Positions 1-5,096 are shown, counted from the first letter of the stretch. The stretch is DNA of 5,353 bases from Lysobacterales bacterium CG02_land_8_20_14_3_00_62_12 (GCA_002785585.1 PEUI01000268.1:1-5353), one strand, 5' to 3'. Translations and numbers: made by a program. Notes: generated by a model from the letters alone, not told the origin.

Positions 1-67
1 CAATTTCAAACCAGCGTGTAGGTCGGCTCAAGGCGCGTAGCGCCGGAGCCGACAATTTCAAACCAGC
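1..67. repeat. GTAG-headed REP-like palindrome flanked by 15-bp direct repeats
   Basis: A GTAG tetranucleotide (18-21) is followed by a strong hairpin. GTCGGCTC (22-29) pairs with GAGCCGAC (46-53), and inside it GGCGC (32-36) pairs with GCGCC (40-44) around a GTA loop. CAATTTCAAACCAGC occurs at 1-15 and again exactly at 53-67, so the unit repeats with a 52-bp period and the window may open inside a tandem array. GTAG-headed imperfect palindromes are the known form of REP elements in Stenotrophomonas and relatives; membership in such a family is inferred from form only. The array ends 5 bp beyond the stop codon of the minus-strand peroxidase gene, so the hairpin would form in the 3' end of that mRNA, but no T-tract marks it as an intrinsic terminator. 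Confidence 0.75.
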
Positions 68-72
68 CGCCA

Positions 73-555
73 TCAAGCCAACTGCTTGGCGATATCGCGG
101 CCAATTTTCTCCGGCGTGTCGGTGGGGGCATAGCGCTTCTGCACACTGCCGTCCTTGGCAACCAGAAACTTGGTGAAGTTCCATTTGATCGCGGCGCTGC
201 CGAGCAGGCCTTTTTTCGCCGTGGTCAAGTAGCGATAGAGCGGGCTCGCCGATGGCCCGTTGACTTCGATCTTGGCAAACATCGGAAAGCTCACGTCATA
301 GTTGAGCGCGCAGAACTGCTTGATTTCCTCGGCATCGCCGGGCTCCTGGTGACCAAACTGGTCGCACGGAAACCCGAGCACCACCAAGCCCTGGTCGCGA
401 TACGCACGATAGAGTTTTTCCAAACCCGCATACTGCGGCGTGAAGCCGCACTTGGACGCGGTGTTGACGATCAACAGCAGCTTGCCGCGGTAATTCGACA
501 AAGGCTCGGCCTTGCCGTCGATGGTGGTGACGGAGAAATCGTAAACGGAAGTCAT
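73..555 (-). CDS. Glutathione peroxidase family protein, thioredoxin-dependent 2-Cys type
   Basis: Encodes 160 residues, the usual length for bacterial BtuE/Gpo-type peroxidases, which reduce hydrogen and organic peroxides in the cytoplasm. The peroxidatic cysteine is Cys36 in NTASKCGFTPQY, replacing the selenocysteine of animal enzymes. The second signature GFPCDQFGHQEPG lies at 61-73, and Gln70, Trp125 and Asn126 (KWNF) complete the catalytic tetrad. Cys82 in the FCALNYDVSFP helix matches the resolving cysteine of plant and yeast enzymes, which are recycled by thioredoxin rather than glutathione; that donor assignment is inferred from the family. Start choice: the ATG at 555 has GGAG nine bases upstream (565-568 on the plus strand) and the protein then begins at the usual family N-terminus. 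A 47-residue in-frame extension to 696 looks non-coding. The gene diverges from the ferredoxin-NADP reductase gene. The signature has CDQFG where CNQFG is more common. Confidence 0.95.
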   Translation of the reverse strand: MTSVYDFSVTTIDGKAEPLSNYRGKLLLIVNTASKCGFTPQYAGLEKLYRAYRDQGLVVLGFPCDQFGHQEPGDAEEIKQFCALNYDVSFPMFAKIEVNGPSASPLYRYLTTAKKGLLGSAAIKWNFTKFLVAKDGSVQKRYAPTDTPEKIGRDIAKQLA

Positions 556-773
556 GGCAGGGTGCTCCAAAAGGGCGGCGGGGGCGGCGGCGCCAGCCGT
601 CAGCAGGCTGGACCGGCGATCAAAGTAGCAGTCGCTGTCGAGATTTTCACCCGCTCCCTTGACCCAACGCAATGCCGACCACCGCGAATCTGCCAAACTG
701 CCGCGCTGCCGAGCCGCTGTGACACTGCGGCCAACCGCGAACCGGCGTACTTCAAGAAAATCCGATAGCCACG
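556..773. promoter_or_regulatory. Divergent intergenic region between peroxidase and fpr
   Basis: This 218-bp region must carry the outward promoters of both neighbouring genes. I see no strong pair of sigma70 boxes for either. A TTGACC at 659-664 is the best -35-like hexamer toward fpr, but no good -10 follows at normal spacing. The leader of the peroxidase gene contains a run of G-tracts on the plus strand (573-590). No clear operator palindrome for OxyR or SoxR could be recognised by eye. The shared location suggests possible joint control of two redox genes, which is inference. Confidence 0.4.
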
Positions 774-1550
774 ATGAATCCTTACACCACCGAAACCGTA
801 CTCGCCGTCCGCCATTGGACCGACGCCTATTTCAGCTTCACGCTCAGTCGCGACGATGGCTTTCGCTTCGAGAATGGCCAGTTCGTCATGATCGGCCTGG
901 AAGTGGCGGGCAAACCACTGTTGCGTGCTTACTCGATCGCCAGTGCCAACTGGGAGGAGCAGCTCGAATTTTTCAGCATCAAAGTCGCGTCCGGGCCACT
1001 CACCTCGCGCTTGCAACACATCCAGCCCGGCGACACCGTCTGGATGAGCCGCAAACCCACTGGCACCCTGCTGATCAGCGATCTGTTGCCGGGCAAGAAT
1101 CTTTACCTGCTCGCCACCGGCACCGGTCTGGCGCCGTTTCTGGCAATCATCAAAGACCCGGAAACCTATGAGCGCTTTGCCAAAGTGATCGTGGTACACG
1201 GCGTACGCCACGCCGAGGATCTGGCCTACGCCGATTACATTGAGCATGAACTGGCGCACCACGAATTGCTCGGCGACACGCTGCGCGACAAGTTGCTCTA
1301 CTACCCGGCGGTCAGTCGCGAGCCGTTCCGCCACCACGGCCGCATCACCGACTTGATCGAGCACAATCAGGTGGCCGCGGCGCTCGGTCTGCCGCCACTC
1401 GATCCAGCAACCGACCGCGCCATGATCTGCGGCAGTCCCGGCATGCTCGCCGATTTCCGCCGCCTCCTCGATGCCCGCGGCTTCCACGTCGCTCCGCGCA
1501 TCGGCAGCCCCGGTCAATACGTCTTCGAACGGGCGTTTGTCGAGAAGTAG
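774..1550 (+). CDS. fpr: Ferredoxin--NADP(+) reductase
   Basis: Encodes 258 residues, matching the Azotobacter/Pseudomonas subclass of bacterial FPRs. These FAD enzymes pass electrons between NADPH and ferredoxin or flavodoxin, feeding Fe-S cluster repair and the oxidative-stress response. The FAD domain has RAYSIAS at 51-57 and the flavin phosphate segment SIKVASGPLTSRL at 68-80. The NADP domain has ATGTGLAPF at 114-122, VHGVR at 142-146 and CGSPGML at 220-226. The C-terminus AFVEK is characteristic of this subclass, whose last residues lie against the flavin. The ATG at 774 gives the normal family N-terminus; there is only a weak purine stretch (AAGAAAA, 754-760) in place of a Shine-Dalgarno site. 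The gene is divergent from the peroxidase gene and is followed after 43 bp by an inverted repeat pair that may shape its 3' end. In Pseudomonas fpr is induced by oxidative stress; regulation here is not visible. Confidence 0.96.
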   Translation: MNPYTTETVLAVRHWTDAYFSFTLSRDDGFRFENGQFVMIGLEVAGKPLLRAYSIASANWEEQLEFFSIKVASGPLTSRLQHIQPGDTVWMSRKPTGTLLISDLLPGKNLYLLATGTGLAPFLAIIKDPETYERFAKVIVVHGVRHAEDLAYADYIEHELAHHELLGDTLRDKLLYYPAVSREPFRHHGRITDLIEHNQVAAALGLPPLDPATDRAMICGSPGMLADFRRLLDARGFHVAPRIGSPGQYVFERAFVEK

Positions 1551-1593
1551 CGATTGGCGTCGTTGCCCGCGCCAAAGGCTGACCCAGTAGAAA

Positions 1594-1679
1594 GTAGGGT
1601 GGATAAGCGCAGCGCATCCACCTGTCACCCCTACGATCGATGGTGGTGGTGGTGGATGCGCGGTACTTGTCCACCCTAC
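1594..1679. repeat. Inverted pair of GTAG REP-like palindromes with a TGG microsatellite
   Basis: Unit A (1594-1622) reads GTAGGGTGGAT, a GC-rich loop, then ATCCACC; GGTGGAT (1598-1604) pairs with ATCCACC (1616-1622). Unit B (1651-1679) is the same kind of element on the opposite strand: GGTGGA (1651-1656) pairs with TCCACC (1670-1675) and it ends CTAC, the complement of GTAG. Both carry CGCATCCACC or its complement. The head-to-head arrangement resembles a BIME, the paired form of REP elements. A further CACCCCTAC at 1624-1632 adds another inverted GTAG-like end, and five TGG units fill 1641-1655. The block lies between fpr and the lipoprotein gene. No T-tract follows, so a role in mRNA 3'-end stability is more likely than intrinsic termination. 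Confidence 0.78.
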
Positions 1680-1767
1680 CTCCTATTCCGAAACTGATTG
1701 GCCCTGCCAGCGCACCTGCCCGCACTCGCTAAATCCGCGCAATACCGATAGCCTGCGCGCTTTGTTC

Positions 1768-1772
1768 GGGAG
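1768..1772 (+). promoter_or_regulatory. Ribosome-binding site of the lipoprotein gene
   Basis: GGGAG lies six bases before the ATG at 1779 and fixes that start; the lipoprotein signal peptide begins directly there. Confidence 0.7.
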
Positions 1773-1778
1773 TGGCAG

Positions 1779-2741
1779 ATGGCAATTCGATCTCAAAATG
1801 CCTTGGTGCTGATGGCAGTGGCAGCGCTGGTGAACGGCTGCGCGTCGATGCAAGCAGCGGCGCCGCCGCGAGCGCCGTCGGTAGTGCCGATGTCGCCTTC
1901 ACCCGGCGAGCTGCGCGCGCGGCAACTGTCCTATCCGACCGGGGTTTTTGAGCCAGCCTGGACGATCGAGTCGGCGATCGCGGCGCATGGGGTTCAAGCG
2001 GGCTTGCCAGCGGGCATTGACGCGAGCGTGCAACGCAGCGGCCAAAGTCCCTTGGCGCTGAACCCGAACGCCTTTACGCCGCTCGGGCCGATGCCGCTGA
2101 ATCCGGGCACTAGCGCGGCGGCGGGGCGCACCAATGTCATCGTTGTGGACCCGGTCGACCCAACCGTGGCCTATGCCGGATCCGATGGCGGCGGCATCTG
2201 GAAAACCAGCAACTGCTGTACGGTGAGCACCAGTTGGACCGTGGTCACCGATTTTCCGGAAATCGCCAGCATGGCGATCGGCGACATCACCCTCGATCCA
2301 AACAACCACAACATCGTCTATGCCGGCACCGGCGATCTGCGCTTCGGTTCGTTTTCGTTTGGTGCCGCCGGTGTGCTGAAAAGCACTGACCAGGGCGCCA
2401 GCTGGCAAGTGCTCGGCGTCGATGTGTTCAATCCATTTTATGGCCCTTCCGCCGGCAGCTTTCCGCAATATCAGGCCATCGGCAAGGTCGTGGTCGATCC
2501 GAACGACAGCGCCAAATTGATCGTCGGCACCAAGACCGGGCTATATTTTTCTTACGATGCCGGCAGCAACTGGAACGGACCTTGCCTGACCAATGCGCAC
2601 CTCAGCCAACGCCAGGACACCACCGGACTGATTGCCATCAACAATGCCGGGACCACGCTGCTCTATGCCGCCATCGGCACCCGCGGCACGGCGACCCCGG
2701 TGCAGCCCGATCTGGATCAGACCGGCGACGTGATCGGCTGA
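1779..2741 (+). CDS. Putative lipoprotein with sialidase/VPS10-like (BNR) beta-propeller repeats, probably 3'-truncated
   Basis: Encodes 320 residues. Residues 1-20 form a signal peptide ending in the lipobox-like LVNG followed by Cys21, so the product should be a lipid-anchored envelope protein; Asn at -2 is not ideal. A low-complexity Ala/Pro linker follows. From about 119 there are propeller blades: IVVDPVDPTVAYAGSDGGGIWKTS (in two parts, 121-144), ITLDPNNHNIVYAGTGD (170-186) with Asp-box STDQGASW (202-209), and VVVDPNDSAKLIVGTKTG (237-254) with SYDAGSNW (258-265). A fourth blade starts at about 283 and stops soon after the family-like TPVQPDLDQTG. BNR/sortilin-type proteins usually have six or more blades and are far longer, so the 3' part is probably deleted; the last four residues (DVIG) look like read-through past a junction. 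Whether a folded product is made is doubtful. The ligand is unknown. Confidence 0.75.
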   Translation: MAIRSQNALVLMAVAALVNGCASMQAAAPPRAPSVVPMSPSPGELRARQLSYPTGVFEPAWTIESAIAAHGVQAGLPAGIDASVQRSGQSPLALNPNAFTPLGPMPLNPGTSAAAGRTNVIVVDPVDPTVAYAGSDGGGIWKTSNCCTVSTSWTVVTDFPEIASMAIGDITLDPNNHNIVYAGTGDLRFGSFSFGAAGVLKSTDQGASWQVLGVDVFNPFYGPSAGSFPQYQAIGKVVVDPNDSAKLIVGTKTGLYFSYDAGSNWNGPCLTNAHLSQRQDTTGLIAINNAGTTLLYAAIGTRGTATPVQPDLDQTGDVIG

Positions 2742-2751
2742 CCGATCGTCG
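2726..2751 (+). other. Hairpin across the lipoprotein stop codon
   Basis: CGACG (2726-2730) and ATCGG (2733-2737) pair with CCGAT (2742-2746) and CGTCG (2747-2751) around a CTGA loop that holds most of the TGA stop; TG (2731-2732) is a bulge. The ten base pairs are GC-rich but no T-tract follows, so an intrinsic terminator is not supported. It lies where homology to propeller proteins seems to end and before the peptidase promoter. Confidence 0.5.
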
Positions 2752-2765
2752 GCGATTCGCTCCGC

Positions 2766-2793
2766 TACACTCGCGATCGTTGTAAAACGGGAG
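2766..2793 (+). promoter_or_regulatory. Probable -10 element and ribosome-binding site for the zinc metallopeptidase gene
   Basis: TACACT at 2766-2771 matches four of six bases of the sigma70 -10 box and is preceded by GC; no convincing -35 box is seen at normal distance. GGGAG at 2789-2793 lies seven bases before the ATG at 2801 and supports that start well. The gene therefore probably has its own promoter rather than depending on the truncated upstream gene. Confidence 0.45.
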
Positions 2794-2800
2794 TCAACCG

Positions 2801-3664
2801 ATGTTGTGGAAGCGCGGTCGTCGCAGTGAAAACGTGGTCGGTGCCAGCAGCGGTGGCGGCTCGCCGACCGGCAAAGGGCTTGGCATCGGCGGCCTGCTGA
2901 TCGTCGTCGTGGTCGCGCTGTTCTTCGGCAAGAATCCAGCCGAGTTATTGCCCCTGCTCGACCAGATCGATGGGCCCGGGCAATCCACTGCCACCACCGA
3001 CAGCACGCCCCAAGCCGTACCCGAAACCGAGACGACCGACTTCGTCCGCGCCATTCTCGGCAGCACCGAAGATGTCTGGTCAGCGCTGTTCGAAAGCGGC
3101 CGCTATCCGTCACCACAACTCGTGCTGTTCGCCGGCGCGGTGGCGTCCGCGTGCGGCCACGCGACCTCGGCCGTCGGCCCGTTCTATTGCTCGGGCGACC
3201 AGCACATCTATCTCGACACCGGTTTTTTCGATGACATGCAACGTCAGCTCAACGCGCCCGGAGAATTCGCCCGCGCCTACGTCATCGCCCACGAAGTCGG
3301 CCACCACATCCAGAATCTAACCGGTGTCATGCAACGCACCGGCCAGCTACGCGCGCAGGGCCAAGCGATGGAAGGCGCCGATGGCCTCAGCGTGCGCCAG
3401 GAACTGCAGGCCGACTGCTACGCCGGCGTCTGGGCCAATCACGCGCAACGACAACTGCAATGGCTCGAAGCCGGCGACATCGAATCCGCCCTCAACGCCG
3501 CCACCGCCATCGGCGACGACCGCCTGCAACAACAATCCCGCGGCCGCGTCGTCCCCGACTCGTTTACCCACGGCAGCAGCGCGCAACGCGTGCGCTGGTT
3601 CAAAGTCGGCATGGAAACCGGCGACACCAAGCGCTGCGACACGTTTGCAGCGCAACGCTTGTAG
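2801..3664 (+). CDS. ypfJ: Neutral zinc metallopeptidase, YpfJ/KPN_02809 family, membrane-anchored
   Basis: Encodes 287 residues, the usual length of the YpfJ family (putative neutral zinc metallopeptidase). The N-terminus is basic (KRGRR) and Gly/Ser-rich, followed by one hydrophobic segment at about 28-42 that should anchor the protein in the inner membrane with the catalytic part outside. A Thr/Pro/Glu-rich linker runs from about 57 to 79. The catalytic domain carries the zincin motif HEVGHH at 164-169, with two zinc ligands and the catalytic glutamate, and the conserved ELQADCYAGVW at 200-210, which should give the third ligand. Cys118 and Cys130 bracket the family segment CGHATSAVGPFYC and could form a disulfide; the conserved QHIYLDTGFF follows (134-143). 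The ATG at 2801 has a good GGGAG. All key residues are present, so the gene looks intact. Substrates of this family are not established; the E. coli symbol is used for family membership. Confidence 0.93.
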   Translation: MLWKRGRRSENVVGASSGGGSPTGKGLGIGGLLIVVVVALFFGKNPAELLPLLDQIDGPGQSTATTDSTPQAVPETETTDFVRAILGSTEDVWSALFESGRYPSPQLVLFAGAVASACGHATSAVGPFYCSGDQHIYLDTGFFDDMQRQLNAPGEFARAYVIAHEVGHHIQNLTGVMQRTGQLRAQGQAMEGADGLSVRQELQADCYAGVWANHAQRQLQWLEAGDIESALNAATAIGDDRLQQQSRGRVVPDSFTHGSSAQRVRWFKVGMETGDTKRCDTFAAQRL

Positions 3665-4006
3665 CGCGCTTCGGTAACTCAGGCGACGCGCCCACACCAA
3701 GTCGCCCAAGCGAACGGCACCTGCGGTGGGTCGCTCTCACAACGGCGCTGCCCCCCCCCAAAATCCGCCACCCACAATACACTGGGTGGTATACATGTTC
3801 CAGGCTTGAACTCGCAGGATTGCGGCCCCACGCTTGCGCCCGTAGCGGCATTTGGTCATCGCTGGACCTTTAGAAATTCACTTGAAATAATTGCTTTAGT
3901 CGGTTGGAAACCAACTGGTCGTCTACCGTGGCGAGCCTGCCAAGCGGGCGATTTTTAGTGGCGTTGCGGTCACTGAAGGGGAGCTTGGCACGGAGGGCGC
4001 GCACCA
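3665..4006. other. Non-coding stretch with C9 tract, two hairpins and an AT-rich island
   Basis: I find no convincing gene in these about 340 bases. They hold a C9 run followed by A4 (3751-3763), an inverted repeat CCACCCA/TGGGTGG with an eight-base loop (3768-3789), and an AT-rich island (about 3867-3900) that stands out from the GC-rich surroundings. A small hairpin, GTTGG/CCAAC around AAA, lies at 3903-3915 and can be extended with wobble pairs. Open frames here are short and resemble nothing I know. The minus-strand frame left by the transposase remnant ends at 3923. It may be the non-homologous flank left after deletion of the transposase. Confidence 0.5.
3768..3789. repeat. Inverted repeat downstream of the zinc peptidase gene
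   Basis: CCACCCA (3768-3774) pairs perfectly with TGGGTGG (3783-3789) around CAATACAC. It lies about 100 bases past the ypfJ stop. On the minus strand the C9/A4 tract just beyond it reads TTTTG9, which gives a short T-run after the stem, so it could weakly terminate minus-strand transcription. On the plus strand there is no T-tract. Confidence 0.45.
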
Positions 4007-4138
4007 CCGACGATGCTCAAATGAACGCTCGGACCAGCGATCCATTCCGCACAAAAACGCACGGCGCACACAACGTGAAACGCAATGATAAGTTCCGGGC
4101 GACCCAGGTGGCACGAGTTGACAGCGCGGGTAAGTCAT
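3923..4138 (-). pseudogene. Remnant of a Y1 (IS200-like/REP-associated) transposase, N-terminal part only
   Basis: The frame reads 71 residues from an ATG at 4138. Its first about 44 residues contain LVPPGSPGTYHCVSRCVRRA (8-27), then FLCG (28-31) and SFEHRR (39-44). This is the N-terminal signature of Y1 transposase-like proteins common in Xanthomonadales, normally reading PGxxYHVxSRCVRRAFLCG and followed by FEHRRxW. Homology appears to end at about position 4007; the remaining 27 residues look unrelated. The HUH metal site and the catalytic tyrosine normally lie further downstream and are absent, so this cannot be an active transposase. It is divergent from the toxin-antitoxin operon. The assignment rests on motif recall, without a database search. 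A frame after the break (minus strand, down to a TAA at 3870-3872) is open for about 45 codons but is not recognised. Confidence 0.7.
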
Positions 4139-4247
4139 GGCCGATAGATTGCCAGTACCGTGCTGCCAGTTCCCTCGGACATCGCCGCGACTTCAGCTAG
4201 GACAGTTTGGAAGGTTGGGGGTCCGGTGCTCTCGGAACCGGCACTGT

Positions 4248-4276
4248 TTGCCAGGTCATACAATATATTGTATTTT
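4248..4276 (+). promoter_or_regulatory. Toxin-antitoxin promoter region with a 16-bp perfect palindrome (putative operator)
   Basis: ATACAATATATTGTAT at 4258-4273 is a perfect 16-bp palindrome made almost only of A and T, in GC-rich DNA, nine bases before the toxin ATG. TTGCCA (4248-4253) resembles a -35 box, and 17 bases later TATTTT (4271-4276) can serve as -10, so the palindrome would fill the spacer. TACAAT (4259-4264) within the palindrome is an alternative -10. Such a site is what an XRE-type antitoxin dimer, alone or with toxin, would bind to repress its own operon. Binding is inferred. Confidence 0.65.
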
Positions 4277-4282
4277 CCAGGC

Positions 4283-4621
4283 ATGACCGAACCCAAGCCT
4301 GTTGAGTTTCTGGGCAATTCCCTTGATGACCTTCGCACCTTCCCGCTTGCGGCCAGACGTGAAGCTGGTCATCAGATCGACCAACTACAAAACGGCCAAG
4401 AGCCGGACGACTGGAAGCCCATGAACACCGTGGGCCAAGGCGTGAAGGAGATCCGCATTCGGGATGCTGCCGGGGCGTTCCGAGTCATTTTTGTTGCCAA
4501 GTTCGCTGATGCGATCTATGTGCTTCACTGCTTCCAAAAGAAGACAGAGAAGACCAGCAAGGCCGATTTGGACTTGGCTGCGAAGCGTTACCGCAACTTG
4601 TTGAAGGAGTTAGGCCAGTGA
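4283..4621 (+). CDS. Type II toxin, phage Gp49-like/HigB (RelE superfamily)
   Basis: Encodes 112 residues, normal for the phage-derived Gp49-like family, whose HigB-type members are ribosome-dependent mRNA endonucleases. Family hallmarks are PVEFLGNSLDDLRTFP at 6-21, EPDDWKPM at 40-47, GVKEIRIRD at 53-61, AFRVIFVAKF at 65-74 and VLHCFQKKTEKT at 80-91. Basic residues in the last two blocks probably face the mRNA, as is known for RelE-like folds. The ATG at 4283 gives the usual family N-terminus; a 41-residue upstream extension runs through the palindrome and is rejected. The ribosome-binding site is poor (only AGG one base before the ATG), so translation is probably weak or the transcript nearly leaderless. 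The gene overlaps the antitoxin by four bases (GTGA) and precedes it, the toxin-first order typical of higBA. Function is inferred from the family. Confidence 0.9.
   Translation: MTEPKPVEFLGNSLDDLRTFPLAARREAGHQIDQLQNGQEPDDWKPMNTVGQGVKEIRIRDAAGAFRVIFVAKFADAIYVLHCFQKKTEKTSKADLDLAAKRYRNLLKELGQ
4604..4609 (+). promoter_or_regulatory. Strong ribosome-binding site of the antitoxin gene
   Basis: AAGGAG lies inside the toxin coding sequence, eight bases before the GTG at 4618. It decides this start and contrasts with the nearly absent site of the toxin, which would favour excess antitoxin. Confidence 0.75.
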
Positions 4622-4899
4622 GTAACCAACGATTTGCCAGCGTGTGGGACGCCATCGAAGACACCCCCGAAATAGCGGAAAACATGAAGCTACGTTCGGT
4701 CCTGATGACGGCATTGAAGAACCACCTCACCCGCACCGGAATGAGCCAGACGCAGGCCGCCAAGATCTTCGGCGTGACCCAGCCGCGCGTCTCTGACCTG
4801 ATGCGCGGCAAGATCAACCTCTTTGGGCTCGATGCGCTGGTAAACATGGCGACGGCTGCTGGTCTTCACATCGAAATACGGGTGCTCGAAGCCGCCTGA
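4618..4899 (+). CDS. XRE-family antitoxin (HigA-like helix-turn-helix protein)
   Basis: Encodes 93 residues, a normal length for XRE antitoxins paired with Gp49-like toxins. The N-terminal part (about 6-24) has the FASVWDAIEDTPEIAENMK-type segment typical of this group. A helix-turn-helix follows at 43-65: SQTQAAKIFGVTQPRVSDLM then RGK. The C-terminal LDALVNMATAAGLHIEIRV (71-89) closes the usual fold. It should neutralise the upstream toxin by direct contact and repress the operon, most likely through the palindrome at 4258-4273. The start is GTG at 4618, overlapping the toxin stop as GTGA and served by a strong AAGGAG, so the two are translationally coupled. All expected features are intact, so the pair is probably functional. 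A host-killing or phage-defence role cannot be told from sequence. Confidence 0.9.
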   Translation: MSNQRFASVWDAIEDTPEIAENMKLRSVLMTALKNHLTRTGMSQTQAAKIFGVTQPRVSDLMRGKINLFGLDALVNMATAAGLHIEIRVLEAA

Positions 4900-4931
4900 A
4901 GTCTTCGAAACTCTTCGTGTCGAACAAGCCC

Positions 4932-4948
4932 GAACCGAGAACGGTTTT
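4932..4948 (+). terminator. Weak candidate terminator after the toxin-antitoxin operon
   Basis: AACCG (4933-4937) pairs with CGGTT (4942-4946) around AGAA, with one G-T pair possible outside, and is followed by TT then CC. It lies about 35 bases after the antitoxin stop. The stem is short and the T-run partly belongs to the stem, so termination would be modest. Confidence 0.3.
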
Positions 4949-5010
4949 CCAGAACACACCCGCCGCACTGGCGCCACTCAGCGCCGCCTTCTCAGCGTCG
5001 CTGCTCATGG

Positions 5011-5023
5011 GCGGAATATCCGC
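5011..5023. promoter_or_regulatory. Small palindrome upstream of the antitoxin-like gene, with a possible promoter
   Basis: GCGGA/TCCGC arms surround ATA. Fourteen bases later TTGACG (5037-5042) is a good -35 and TAGAAT (5063-5068) a good -10, but they are 20 bases apart, longer than optimal. The palindrome could be an operator; this is a guess from position. Confidence 0.3.
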
Positions 5024-5096
5024 AACCCGACCACGTTTGACGACTCCGGTGCGGCGGAGGAATAGAATGCGCGCAACTCCTGCGAGGTGTGAAGTC

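Noticed and set aside
1..67. CRISPR array
   Set aside because: Only two copies of a 15-bp repeat are seen and the intervening part is itself a palindrome, so it fits a REP-like tandem rather than repeat-spacer units.
556..696. 47-residue N-terminal extension of the peroxidase
   Set aside because: The internal ATG at 555 has a GGAG site and gives the normal family length; the extension is unlike any signal peptide or family segment.
600..1628. Long 342-codon frame opposite fpr
   Set aside because: It is the antisense shadow of fpr, which has complete family motifs.
2541..3116. Arg-rich minus-strand frames under the lipoprotein and peptidase genes
   Set aside because: Composition is typical of GC-rich antisense shadows and they overlap two recognised genes.
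3660..3694. Hairpin just after the zinc peptidase stop as terminator (GCGCG and CGCGC arms)
   Set aside because: Five-base arms with a long loop and no T-tract.
3795..3860. tRNA-like segment (GAGTTCAAGCC on the minus strand)
   Set aside because: The T-arm does not pair properly and no acceptor or anticodon stem can be built.
3904..4200. 98-codon plus-strand frame
   Set aside because: It lies opposite the transposase remnant, has no family features and no good ribosome-binding site.
4202..4256. Imperfect 14-bp direct repeat (ACAGTTTGGAAGGT and ACTGTTTGCCAGGT)
   Set aside because: Three mismatches in 14 bases and only two copies; could be chance, so not annotated as an operator.
4160..4282. 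41-residue N-terminal extension of the toxin
   Set aside because: It would translate the palindrome and promoter region and lies outside the family's conserved sequence.
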